Shown here: positions 1 through 11,599 of the stretch, piece after piece
Layout: each line of letters starts with the position of its first letter
Position numbering within the stretch: position 1 is the stretch's first letter
From: Capra hircus
Lineage: Eukaryota > Chordata > Mammalia > Artiodactyla > Bovidae
Length of the DNA: 64,000 bases
Assembly (NCBI RefSeq): GCF_001704415.2
Contig: NC_030824.1
Location: 29,383,022 to 29,447,021 of the forward strand
Direction of reading: 5' to 3'
Made by a program: the position numbers and the translations under genes
The notes under the pieces: model-generated
Databases searched by the model: none
The model's input: only the letters and a program-made list of their open reading frames with translations
What the model was told of the DNA's origin: nothing

Positions 1-481
1 AGACATTACTTTGCCGACTAAGGTCCGTCTAGTCAAGGCTATGGTTTTTCCAGTAGTCATGTATGGATGTGAGAATTGGACTGTTAAGAAGGCTGAGTGC
101 TGAAGAATTGATGCTTTTGAAGTGTGGTGTTGGAGAAGACTCTTGAGAGTCCCTTGGACTGCAAGGAGATCCAACCAGTCCATTCTGAAGGAGATCAGCC
201 CTGGGATTTCTTTGGAAGGACTGATGCTAAAGCTGAAACTCCAGTACTTTGGCCACCTCATGAGAAGAGTTGACTCATTGGAAAAGACTTTGATGCTGGG
301 AGGGATTGGGGGCAGGAGGAGAAGGGGATGACAGAGGATGAGATGGCTGGATGGCATCACTGACTCGATGGACGTGAATCTGATTGAACTCCGGGAGTTG
401 GTGATGGACAGGGAGGCCTGGCATGCTGCGATTCATGGGGTCACAAAGAGTCGGACACGACTAAGCGACTGAACTGAACTG
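1..481 (+). mobile_element. BovB (RTE) LINE, 3' end, cut by window edge
   Basis: The segment reads as the last part of the BovB reverse-transcriptase frame and the 3' tail in sense orientation. It ends in the typical tail motif gactgaactgaactga near 481. It is close to other young BovB copies in the window and is cut on the left only by the window edge. No intact protein remains. Confidence 0.9.
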
Positions 482-499
482 AGTGATACCTTATTAACT

Positions 500-801
500 A
501 AAGTCAATCTTTTCATGAACACTGAATTTTCATTGGAAGGGCAGATGCTGAAGCTGAAGTGCCAATACTTTGGCCCCATGATGTTAGGAGCCAGCTCATT
601 GAAAAAGACCCTGATGCTGGGAAAGATTGAGGGCAGGTGGAGAAGGGGATGACAAAGGATGAGATGGTTGGATGGCATCAGTGACTCAATGGACATGAAT
701 TTGAGCAAACTGTGGGAGATGGTGAAGGACAGGGAAACCTAACGTGCTGCAATCCATGGGGTCCCAAAGAGCTGAACATGACTGAGTGACTGAACACCAA
801 C
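500..801 (+). mobile_element. Older BovB 3' fragment
   Basis: A second, more diverged BovB 3' end follows the first in the same orientation, separated by about 20 bases. It carries the older tail type ending gactgaacaccaac. More substitutions than in 1-481 suggest an older insertion. Confidence 0.8.
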
Positions 802-1040
802 AAATCTTTTCTTCAGGTGTCCTCCATGTTCACCAATGTCCTTTTCCTCTTCCAGTTCCCTTCCAGGGTACACATTATATTTAGTCCTTCTCATCCTTCA
901 GCTCTTCTTGTTTGTAACTCTTTCTCATATTCTTTCTTCTAATGACCTTCATGGTTTGGGAGGTTGCTGATCAAATATTTTGTAAGATATTCTTCAAATG
1001 AGATTTTTATGATATTTTCCTCATGACTAGCCTGGGGTAA

Positions 1041-1547
1041 TGTTTTGTGGGGAGAAAGGCCACCCAGAGATGTTACTGAGTCCAAGCTTGCTCTGCTCAC
1101 TGTACAACAGGTCAATAAGTCTACAGTCAGTCAAGGCACTGAGGCAAGGAATATGACTTTGTTCAGAGAGCTAGCAGACCAAGAAGATAGCGACTAATGT
1201 TTCAAAATAAACATAGTGTCTGGGTCTGGATGCCAGGTTCTTTTATAGAACAGAGATGGAGGGAGATGAGGAAGCAAAATAGAAAGGCCATTAATCTTGC
1301 AAATATCTCCTAGAATGGCCAGCCAGGGAGGGAATGTGTTCATTTCTTCCTTCTTGTAGTCATCCACAGGTGGTCAGAGTCCTGAGCAAAGGCATTTTAG
1401 TTTAACATTCAGGCAGAATGGCAGGGTTCCTGGAGGTAGGCTTTTAGGTATGGACAGAGAACAAAAGCAACAGGAAGCAAAGGTTAAAAGGTTAAAGTGA
1501 AAGAAACAGATCCAACATGGAGTCAAAATTGACTCTTCCTTGTAACA
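1041..1547 (-). mobile_element. Probable solo ERV LTR, antisense
   Basis: The stretch begins TG and ends CA. Read on the minus strand it has a TATA-like ctataaaag near 1238-1246, suitably placed between a U3-like and an R-U5-like part. The family was not identified and no flanking duplication was found, so both boundaries are tentative. Confidence 0.5.
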
Positions 1548-1564
1548 AGAGGAAGTGCCATGCT

Positions 1565-1700
1565 GTGCTTATTCATATAGTCGTGTCCAACTCTTTAAGA
1601 CCCCCAGGACTATAACCCTCCCGGTTCTCTGTCCATGGAATTCTCCAGGCAAGAATACTGGAGTGGGTTGCCATGCCCTCCTCCATGGGATCTTTATAAC
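1565..1700 (-). mobile_element. Bov-tA SINE fragment
   Basis: Antisense Bov-tA features are visible: the cagtcgtgtccaactctt-like block and ccaggcaagaatactggag followed by gtgggttgccat. The tRNA-derived head is missing. Confidence 0.8.
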
Positions 1701-1705
1701 CTAGA

Positions 1706-1830
1706 AATTGAATATATATATATATATATGTATGTATATGTATATATACATATACATATGAGTCACTTTGCGGTACAGCAGAAATTAACACATTGTAAAT
1801 CAGCTAAACTTAAACAAAATAAATTTTTAA
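1706..1830 (+). mobile_element. Artiodactyl L1 3' end with TA/TATG microsatellite
   Basis: An AT/TATG simple repeat (1711-1760, partly palindromic) is followed by the characteristic L1 tail (cagcagaaattaacacattg, then gtaaatcagct). The element ends in an A-rich stretch. Only the extreme 3' end is present. Confidence 0.65.
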
Positions 1831-2300
1831 AAAGAGTTGTTTTTATCAATAGGATCAATTACTGTTAACTTTGATCATCTGACTTGAGGTTGTGATTGCT
1901 GAACTTCTCTCCTGTAAAGTTACTTTTCCTCTTTTCTTTCTCTTTGGAAGAAAGTCATTTTACTCACTCAAGGTTTGAGTGTCCTGCTTCAAGGTAAAAG
2001 GTCTAGGCTTAAATTATTTGGAATTCCTTCTTACAGAATTCCCCTCCATTTATTTATTGATTTTAGAATTTTCTCCCTCATATATTTATTAAATAATTTA
2101 TGTGTATCAATATAGACTCATGGATATGTATTTTATACTCTAAGTTGTAATTAAAAGCTCCTTATTTTGTTGCTCAAATAGGCCCAGCATTATCAACTGG
2201 GAGTCTTCTGTTGGCTCTGTGTCCTTTTGACATGCTCTCATCATTGTTGTTATATTTGTGTGCATGTGAATGTGTGTGTACTTTACTTATTTGTAAATAT

Positions 2301-2821
2301 CAGTTCAGTTCAGCTCAGTCTCTCAGTCGTGTCTGACTCTTTGCAACCCCATGAACCGCAGCATGCCAGGCCTCCCTGTCCATCACCAACTCCCAGAGTT
2401 CACCCAAACCCATGTCCATTGAGTTGGGGATGCCATCCAGCCATCTCATCCTCTGTCATCCCCTTCTCCTCCTGCCCTCAATCTTTCCCAGCATCAGTGT
2501 CTTTGCAAATGAGTCAGTTCTTTGCATGAGGTGGCCAAAGTATTGGAGTTTCAGCTTCAGCATCAGTCCTTCCAGTGAGTATTCAGAACTGATTTCCTTT
2601 AGGATGGACTGGTTGGATCTCCTTGCAGTCCAAGGGACTCTCAAGAGTCTTCTCCAACACCACAGTTAAAAAGCATCAATTCTTCAGTGCTCAGCTTCCT
2701 TCACAGTCCAACTCTCACATGCATACATGACCACTGGAAAAACCATAACCTTGACTAGATGGACCTTTGTTGACAAAGTAACGTCTCTGCTTTGCAATAT
2801 GCTGTCTAGGTTGGTCATAAC
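2301..2821 (-). mobile_element. BovB LINE, 5'-truncated, with 11-bp TSD
   Basis: Antisense BovB 3' end of 521 bp. It is flanked by perfect 11-bp direct repeats, tttgtaaatat at 2290-2300 and 2822-2832, which mark target-primed insertion. It carries only the C-terminal part of the reverse-transcriptase frame, with stops. Confidence 0.92.
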
Positions 2822-3184
2822 TTTGTAAATATACTCTAGGCTTAACTTGTCTATTTCCTGCTCAGTGCTAGAATCAGTTATTTCTCCAAAGAGCCTTGAA
2901 CTCTTATTTTGGAGAATGATATTAAAATCCAAATTCAGGTGCTTGGTGTTCTTGTTTTACTAGGGTATTTTTGTTTCTAGTCACAGTTAGCTAACAGAGG
3001 TTAGTTATACACAAAGCTGTTATACACATGTGTCTACAGTTATGTCTATACTTATACTTCTCTATTTATGTTAACTAGCCATAAATGAAACTTCAGGTTT
3101 CATACTGATGTCTTTTACTATGTCTATTAACACATGGATCATTCCAGCCCCTCCTCTTTCTTCTATGGTTGCCTCCCACTCCAT

Positions 3185-3345
3185 CTAGTGGGGGATACCA
3201 ATGATGGGGAAGGCTTTGCTTCTGTGATAGCAAGGGGTATATGGGAAATCTTGGTGCCATCCTTTTAATTTAGCTGTGAACCTAAAACTGCTCTAAAGCT
3301 AAAGCATTTAAAAAGAAAGATAATGGTACAGTGATTTTATAGGGG
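3185..3345 (+). mobile_element. Mammalian L1 (L1M type) 3' end
   Basis: It contains the L1M 3'-UTR landmarks tatatgggaaatctt and gctgtgaacctaaaactgct, followed by an A-rich end. It is old and heavily truncated. Confidence 0.7.
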
Positions 3346-3564
3346 AAATAAATGGGAAAGGAAAAGTTGCATAAAACTTGTTCAACCATATTGGTATATG
3401 ATTATGAAATAGCACAGAACTAATTACTTGCATATTTTGTATAATTTGGATACAGAAGCGTAGGGATTTGGACCCATTATAGAATTTTCTCTTAATTGTA
3501 CAGTGATATGGGTACAGGAACAAAAGCAGTAGGAAAGAAGATAAAATTTCATTATGAAAAGTTC

Positions 3565-3650
3565 TTTCCTTCCTCCCTTCCTTCCTTCCTTCCTCACTTC
3601 CCACTCAAACAAAACTTCTTTCCTCCCTCCCTTGCTTCTTTCCCCACTTC
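3565..3650 (+). repeat. CT-rich (TTCC)n simple repeat
   Basis: Polypyrimidine tract of imperfect ttcc units in two blocks, separated by ccactcaaacaaaacttc. Confidence 0.85.
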
Positions 3651-6088
3651 CCACTTAAACCATCTTAATAGTTTCCATTTTTAAATGTCTCATACAGATA
3701 TTTATAGTGATCTACAATGTGCCATTTTTCCCCATAAAGATTTCAGAATATTTTTTCCTATGCAGATACTTTTAGAACTTATACCAAATAATTGCGAATA
3801 ATTTCTAAAATTTGGGGCAAAATAGGACATTTCCTTCAGCCCGAACTGAAACACATTGCTTCTGCATCTGACTTTCTTTCTCTCGTTCTTATTTTCCTGT
3901 TATTTCTTTCCTATTGACATAACTACATTCTAGTAGACTCATTAAGACTATTCCAAACCATGTGTTATTTTACAGGAATAAGAATAGATTGTGGAATTCC
4001 AACAAAGTGACACAAGATGGAAAAAAGCCCTGTGTAGATGACAAGATAAAAACAACCTATTAACTTTTGATTCAAAACCTGACAATAAGATTGTTCTCTT
4101 TAACAGAAATCAGTCACGCAACAGTACTGAAAGCCTACCTCCTATTCATATTCTTCTGTGGTTAAATAACCTCTGCTTCTCACTCTGGAGAGTTATAGTA
4201 TTGTTTCTTCATGTCCAGTGTTTTGAAACTTTTTAGCAGTATGCTTAATAAATGCATGTTTTTATCTACTGTGCTAGACAATCTGGAAACTCTTGTTTTT
4301 CAAATTTGGGATTTTTCATTTATTGTGTTGGTAATTTTCAGTTTCTGGAAAATTATTATTCAGATTTCTGCATAATTTCTAATTGTACTTCTTTACTATT
4401 TTCCAACCAAAAACTTATTTTTGCTCTCTTTCTGGAAGTTTTTTTCAAGGTTGTCTTCCTCATCATTCATTTGTATTTCTCATTTTGGTTTTTAAATTTT
4501 TTTCATTGTCAAGAGCACTTTCTGTTCTCCAAATATTCATTTTTTACTGTCTTCTGCTCTTGTTTTAGGGGTGAAGTATCATTCCACTTGTCTCTCAATT
4601 AATTGGTGTTGGTGTTAGTTTTCTTTTTGTTTTTTAAGTTTCCTTCAATTTTCACAATCTGTTTTGTAAAGTTGCTTTTTCATATTTGTTTGGTTTGGCC
4701 TCTTTCACATAAAATATGTTTTTCAAGTGTCTGCTGATCATTGGCTGTCTGTTCACATTTATGAATGAGGCATCAGTGAGTTATTAGAATTCTAGATATG
4801 TGAGAACAACTGGTCAACCACAGCTTCACTGCAGCCAGTCAGAATCTTCAAGAAATACTGTTTCAGGTTCACAATGATTTATCCCTTCTGGGAGCTGAGT
4901 GGTGGACATAGTGGACATACATACTCACTTAGTTCCTGCACTTTTAATATCAGATTCCCATTATGCCTGATGGACTCCATCATAGAGACCTGTGCTCTCC
5001 TTTCTCTCCAGGACTCTAACTATTGAGAAAAGACACTTTACTCACCCACAAAGGTGCTGAAGATGTACGCAGATCTAACTGCTTCTTAGGAGGCTTTCAG
5101 CAAATGTCACTGTTTTAATCAAACTTCATGCTCAGTTGTAGCATTTCATAAAATGTTATGCCTCTACATTTCTACAGTGCTTTATGCTATCTACTTGATA
5201 CTATCTTTTTTCTGTTAAATATTTTATTTCAATGCTCTATGGCCTGTGTTGATTGTAGGTCACTAAAAGTCAAGTTCAAAAGAATGTCAGCATTATTGTT
5301 TCTTAAAGTCAAAGGTACTGAAATGTTTTATATACTGAATCATATAGTTCTCCCAGCCACAGGAAACTTATTTATAGTGTTATACCATCTGTCTAACGTA
5401 GATTATCTATTGCTCTCTACATGATTATAATTTATTTGGGTCTAAAAAGATATTCAGAATTGATTTAATAGATATAAATTATAAGTTAATTAAAAGATCT
5501 TATCAAATCATATCAGAATGACCTACAGTAATGAACACTTTAGATAAACATTCTTTAATGTCATTAATCATTATATGGTCTCTTTAAATGATTTGAATAA
5601 ATGAATAAGTATCAAATATTCAGATTAATCATAGTGTCATATATTATTAAACTGCACATCCAATAAATTGCTTGGTGTGTTGTTAGTCAGGCAGTTAGAA
5701 CTTTCCTTTCTCTAGTAGTAAAACAGTAATTCTCATGTTTGTTTAATTTCCTTCCCCTTATAATACTGTAGATTCTTCACTTGATAGAGGGGCAAAAAAT
5801 TCTTCCTACCTGTAGTCCCTCTTGTCACACAAATTGAAGTTTTATTTTAAACAATTCCACGTTTTGAAATAACATTAAATACAACTGTAAATAAATATGT
5901 ATAACTTAAATGAAACCACATTGGTATTCCAATTTGTAAATATATGTATAGAGTGCTACCTTACTCAGAGTAAATGTAATTTTTATGTCAGATTACCTTT
6001 AAATCTGATTATACTTATCCTATTATATGTTAATTTCCACTTCTTTAATTTTTATCCACATCAATTAATATTCATGTTAGGAAATATC

Positions 6089-6138
6089 CATATGATTGTG
6101 ATACGTATGTGATACATATGATTATCCACAATCATATG
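6089..6138. repeat. 12-bp inverted repeat hairpin
   Basis: The arms catatgattgtg (6089-6100) and cacaatcatatg (6127-6138) are perfect complements around a 26-bp spacer. Confidence 0.8.
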
Positions 6139-7264
6139 TATTTTAGAAAACACATACAAATAAAATAAATTTATGTCATTGGATCTTCATGGGTTTAAAG
6201 AGAAGAGAACTTGATTTAGTCATTATAGATAGATTTAGTCTTTATATAGATGTTGTGGAGTCAACAAAAGTCAGTCTGTGAGGATTTCCATTTTCATACT
6301 ATTACCCAGTGTTCTCCATACAGTAGAATACAAGCAGATTTTATCTTGTAAAATTACTAAACATCATCATTAAATGGTATAAATCAAAAAGGATGATCAA
6401 GTAATTACATTGGTTATATAAGGAAAGGTGTTGATTTCCTTTATAGGAATGTCATTATCACCTATTAGATTCTAATGTTTAAGTTTGATCTGAAGAAACA
6501 CAGAATATATGTCTATATATATGGTAATATAGGAAATACTGTTTTCAGGCAACAAAGTGATGGAAATATGAAAAAGAAGTGATGATTTTGGCATTTTTCT
6601 AGAACTTTTAGGCTGCAGTAGAGAAATAAAAATGGCTCAATAATCTGAGCAGAGAAGATAAAAATTGGAGTCTGATGTCACTGCGGTGGTTGGTATTTAC
6701 AAACTGAATATTGGAGGAAAGGGAGCTGCAAAAGAAAGAAATATTCAAAGACTCAGAACAGTTGTGTCTTTCCTTGACACAAAATCCGTTTGAAGCTTAT
6801 TTTGTTATCATTAAATTTGGTTTGACTAACATAACATATATTTTGCTTCTCTAATTCAGATGATTATGAATTATCTGAAAAATGGATTTGATTAAAAATG
6901 AATATTATTGATAAGAAATTGCGAAGTAACCATGTCCTTACATTTTCTTACATTTTATGTGTTTTATGATTATAGCGGTCTCCTAACTCTAAAGGTTCAC
7001 ACATTGTAATAGGTTCCTACTTAGTGCTAGTGAAGAGCATGCAGCTCTTACCACTGGGGACTTACAAATTGCATAACACCCTTGCTACTTAACAGCCTGT
7101 AATTATTGAGCGAGCTGAGGATGTAATTACATGCTACGTGACTATAAAAATTTCTACATGCTCACTCTTGATGTAAGTTCTTATCTTGTGGTGGATCATA
7201 AGAAGTCATGAAGAGCACCAGTCCACGGACCATATGTTAGATTTCAGGACATGAGAAATGTAAA

Positions 7265-7580
7265 CATCGGAGCAAGATCCAGATTCCCCCACAGCCAGTC
7301 CCTCCCATCAGGAAGCTTCCACAAGCTTTTTATCTTTATCCATCAGAGGGCAGACAGAGTAAAAACCATAGTCACAGAAAACTAACCAAACTGATCATAT
7401 GGATCACAGCCTTGTCTCACTCAATGAAACCATGAGTCATGGCCTTTAGGGCCACCCAAGACAGACTGGTCATGGTGGAGTGCTTTGACGAAACATGGTC
7501 CACTGGAGAAGAGAATGGCAAACTACTTCAGCATTTGTACCTTGAGAACGCCTGAACAGTATGAAAAGAATCACAGGGTA
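7265..7580 (+). mobile_element. BovB 5'-region fragment
   Basis: The stretch matches the region upstream of the BovB endonuclease: ccatcaggaagcttccacaa, tcagagggcagacag, ggatcacagccttgtct and ctggagaagagaatggcaaa. It stops after the gaacagtatgaaaag motif. A sense 5' fragment without its 3' part is unusual and suggests later deletion or rearrangement. Confidence 0.8.
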
Positions 7581-8154
7581 ACCATAAAAGTAGGAAGCTT
7601 AGAAGAACAGAGTTTCTACAGATTGTTATGACATGTTTCATAATGTAACAAACATTTTTATTGACGTAGTTAAAATTCATGGAGTGGCTTATCTAAGAAG
7701 CTAGTACTTAATACTGTAGGGAATTTGATAGAAGTATTTGAAATCTGCCTCAAACATTCAGATACAGAAAATCCATGTATCTTCAAGCACAACATAAGTT
7801 ATTGGAAATGACTGTTTATTAAGAATTAAAGCTACAGATGAAAATGTGAGATCATTTACTTAAGTTTGGGGAAAATTTTTTTTTTTTTGGGGGGAAAATT
7901 TTTTAAATCAAGTCAAATTTATTTTAAAACACATTCCTCAATTTGGTTTTTCTATTACTCATCTTATTTAAAATAAATGAAATAGCTTAAGTATATATTG
8001 TCCCACCAAAATGATGCTGTTAATCCAACTCAGATAGGATAACTTAACCATTTAATAAGTAGAAGCAAGATTGCTTTTCACATTAAATTCTTTAAATGTT
8101 AATATACTTGGTGTTTATTTAAATGTGTGTATAGAAGTATAACATGAGTTTATC

Positions 8155-8440
8155 ATTAGTTATTGCTACAATTATAATTTACAACAAACAGACTTCCATA
8201 AAACTCAGTGGCTTAAAACACCACTTCTTTTTTTTTCTTGCTCATGAACCTGAGTTTGGCTTCGTAGGTATTAAAAATAAGCTGTGGGCCAGATGATGGC
8301 CTGTGAGCTCCTGGGTCAGCTAGACCAATTATTTTGGAGAACAATACTGAAGCAGAAGGAAACTCAAAGGAGTCATAAAACCAGGGCACATAACAGGACA
8401 GAATTAGAACACTTACTAAAATCTCTGTCAAGAGCCAGGC
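8155..8440. mobile_element. Ancient mammalian interspersed repeat remnant
   Basis: The motif aactcagtggcttaaaaca near the start of this block resembles an old mammalian L1-type repeat shared across placentals. The remainder is too diverged to assign. Confidence 0.35.
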
Positions 8441-8967
8441 TATAATGAGAGTCAGCAGCTCCTAAAACTGTACCAGGAAGCAATAGACATTTCTTTTCCA
8501 GCAGCACCAAAAGTTGGGCTGCAATATATGATCAAGGATTAAAGTCAATATCTATGTATGAGGTGTTTTCCAAATCCTGTTTAATGTGGGTACTTGAAGT
8601 ATATCCAATTTCTCATGTAAATTATAGCTCTCGGAACTTGGAAAAAATAAACCAGGAATCATCAAGTGAGTAACCAGATTAAGCATGATTCAATGAATGT
8701 ATGAACAAAGATTGAGTGGATAGTTAGAACCTATATCTATGTGGGCATAGCAAATGTAAAATAAGAAAACACTAATAAAGTTCACGCAACTAACAGAAGG
8801 AACAATCAATAAACAGTTCTGCAGAATAACAGCTGTTGAAGACACTGAAAGCTTGATTCATGCGTGGGAATGATGCCATAGGATAAAAGCTATGCTTTTA
8901 AAGCTAAGCCTGAGAAACAAAAGAAAAATGAACAGAATAAGTATATTGAATTAGGCATTATTTGTAA

Positions 8968-8997
8968 TAAGTTGGATAGAACTTTCTATCCAACTTA
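8968..8997. repeat. Perfect 13-bp stem, 4-nt loop hairpin
   Basis: The arms taagttggataga and tctatccaactta flank the loop actt. No T-run follows and no gene is nearby, so there is no case for a terminator or an RNA gene. Confidence 0.85.
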
Positions 8998-9536
8998 GAA
9001 ATAACCATTAGAAATACAAATCTCCAAAGGGGCAGTGGGTGAAGTGTCCACAAACAATTTCTTTAAAATTTCTGGAAATAATAGAAGCATAATTAAATGG
9101 AGTGTAAAATGTTGGATTCAGGTTGTGCATGGCCTGTAAGACAAAGCAAAGTAATAGTTACTGCAACAAATGAATGCACACTAGCTATGCCAATTATTAG
9201 GGCTAATTTTCAGAATATATGAGAGAATATGAAATCTAATCATACATGAAGTTGGGACAAGCCAAATGGGAATTTATAACTCTTTCCAACCCATCTAGAA
9301 ATGTAAATATGCTCCAGTATAAAGTAGCAAAGATGTATATTAAGACAGTCATAAAATAATATAGGATGTTTTAGAAGATAATCAAACTCATCATGTAAAT
9401 ATAATTCAAAATTTATAAGTTTTTAATAAAAAGGTTCTGTGAAATGAAGATTTGTCAGACTTAAGAAGTGAAAAAATATGTAGTAAAACTGGCAAGATCT
9501 GCATGAGATGGAGGACAACTAATTGAAGTTTCCACT

Positions 9537-9796
9537 GCTGCTGCTGCTGCTAAGTCGCTTCAGTCATGTCCGACTCTGTGAGACCCCATAGTTGGCAGCC
9601 CACTAGGCTCCGCCATCCCTGGGATTCTCCAGGCAAGAAGACTGGAGTTGGTTGCCATTTCCTTCTCCAATGCATGAAAGTGAAAAGTAAAAGTGAAGCC
9701 GCTCAGTTGTGCCTGACTCTTAGCAACCTACCAGGTTCCTCCATCCATGTGATCTTCCAGGCAAGAGTACTGGAGTGGGTTGCCATTGCCTTCTCC
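9537..9796 (-). mobile_element. BovA2 SINE, full, with 12-bp TSD
   Basis: Antisense BovA2 with the (ctg)n start, two Bov-A units joined by catgaaagtgaaaagtaaaa and the end ttgccttctcc. The direct repeats gaagtttccact (9525-9536 and 9797-9808) are perfect. Confidence 0.95.
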
Positions 9797-9814
9797 GAAG
9801 TTTCCACTACTACA

Positions 9815-9930
9815 GGGGAAAAGGAAATGGCAACCCATTCCAGTATTCTTGCTTGGGAAATTCCAAGGACAGAGGAGTCTGGCAGGCTACAGTCCATGGT
9901 GTGAGACACAACTTAGTGACTGAGCATGCC
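9815..9930 (+). mobile_element. Bov-tA SINE fragment
   Basis: Sense Bov-A part (ggaaatggcaacccattcc, cagtattcttgcttgg, ctacagtccatggtgtg) lies head-on against the BovA2 just upstream, so the two form an inverted pair. Confidence 0.85.
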
Positions 9931-10229
9931 CATCACTTCTACAGGAGATACATGTCAGTAATTTGTTGGTATCATATTCTCTGCAATTTCATAGCTGAAG
10001 ACCACCAAAATCCATTCAGAGTCACGTGAAAAGTGACCAGTTTGTTTTCAGGAGGCATCTCCAAGGGTCAGTTCAATAAATTGATGATATTAAATAATCT
10101 ATGTAGAAAAATTTAAACATAATAGATATTGGTACATGATATTATTATCATAGAAGAAAATATATTAGGCTGATAAAATCATAGAACTTTTATAAAGAGC
10201 CCAACTTATGTAAACCTTAGTTACATAAT

Positions 10230-10476
10230 GGGAGAAGGCAATGGCACCCCACTCCAGTACTCTGCCTGGAAAATCACATGGATGGAGGAGCCTGAGTCGC
10301 TAGGAGTCAGACACGACTGAGCGACTTCACTTTCACTTTTCACTTTCATGCATTGGAGAAGGAAATGGCAACCCACTCCAGTGTTCTTGCCTGGAGAATA
10401 CCAGGGGCAGGGAAGCCTGGTGGGCTGCCATCTCTGGGGTCACACAGAGTCGGACACGACTGAAGCGACTTAGTAG
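10230..10476 (+). mobile_element. BovA2 SINE, full, with 12-bp TSD
   Basis: Sense BovA2 dimer starting ggagaaggcaatggc and ending cgactgaagcgact. The direct repeats tagttacataat (10218-10229 and 10477-10488) are perfect, and the low divergence indicates a fairly young insertion. Confidence 0.95.
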
Positions 10477-10867
10477 TAGTTACATAATTAGAATCTCGTC
10501 TTTCAAGGAGCAAAAATACCCAGTAAAACAGAAAAACAAAGGAAATAATCTCTGAAGATAAAAAATAAATGCAAAATTATGTATTTTTAAGTTTTTCCTT
10601 TGGCTTTAAAAAATATTTTCTTTATATGGGAAATCTTCAACAGTATATAAACAAAAAGCATTTTTTTTTGAAAAAAATAATGGGTGTAATCAGTTTTTTA
10701 AAACAATCACAAAACAAACAAAAATTTAAAAACAACAACAAAAAGCAACCATGAAAAGATTTGCATCTTGCCATATTATAAACTTCCAAAGAAAGTGAAA
10801 CAACAACATATTTTTGGAAACCGCAATACAATGCCTGGCACATACTGAAAAAACCTAAACTCTGCCA

Positions 10868-11597
10868 AATGAAAGAGGAAAGAGTGAAAAAGCTGTCTTA
10901 AAACTCACCATTCAAAAAACTAAGATAATGGCATCCAGTCCCATCACTTGATGGCAAATAGAAGGGTAAACAATAGAAAGAGTGTCAGACTTTATTTTGG
11001 GGGGCTCCAATATCACTGCAGATGGTGACTGCAGCCACAAAATTAAAAGATGCTTGCTCCTTTGAAGAAAAGCTATGACAAAACTAGGCAGAGTATAAAA
11101 AGCAGAAACATCATTTTGCTGACAAAGGTCCATCTAGTCAAAGCTATGGTTTTTCCAGTCCAGTTTCCATGACTTCCAGTAGTCATGTGTGGATGTGAGA
11201 GTTACCGTAAAGAAGGCTGAATACCAAAGAATTGATGCTTTTAAACTATGGTGTTGGAGAAGGCTCTTGAGAATCCCTTGGACTGCAAAGAGATCAAACC
11301 AGTCAATCCTAAAGGAAGTCAATCCTGAATATTCATTAGAAGGACTGATGCTGAAGCTCCAGTACTTGGTGCCCACTTGATGCAAAGAGCCAACTCATTA
11401 GAAAGACTGATTCTGGGAAAGATTGAAGGCAGGTGAAGGGGATGACAGAGGATAAGATGGTTGGATGGCATCACCGACTCAATGCACATGAGTTTGAGCA
11501 AGATCCAGGAGATGGTAGAAGGACAGGGAAGCCTGGCGTGCTGCAGTCCATGGGGTCACAAAGAGTTGGATACGACTGTGTGACTGAACAACAATAA
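10868..11597 (+). mobile_element. BovB LINE, 5'-truncated, diverged
   Basis: Sense BovB from the region just after the reverse-transcriptase active site to the older tail type gtgactgaacaacaata. The frame has stops and shifts. A local repeat of ccagt...gacttccagt near 11157-11180 looks like a small tandem duplication. Confidence 0.88.
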
Positions 11598-11599
11598 AT

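Larger units (their letters stand above)
3350..7255. other. Gene-free AT-rich stretch
   Basis: I see no gene in this stretch. A CT-rich simple repeat (ttccttcc units, about 3565-3650) and the small hairpin at 6089-6138 are the only clear structures. The open frame at 4252-4602 is T-rich, matches no family I know and looks like chance. Confidence 0.6.
7590..9520. other. Gene-free stretch
   Basis: No gene is recognised. It contains an ancient repeat at about 8155-8440 and the perfect hairpin at 8968-8997. The rest appears unique and AT-rich. Confidence 0.6.

Noticed and set aside
4252..4602. 116-codon open frame rich in F, L and S
   Set aside because: T-rich DNA without a recognisable domain or gene signals. 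The composition alone explains a hydrophobic-looking frame.
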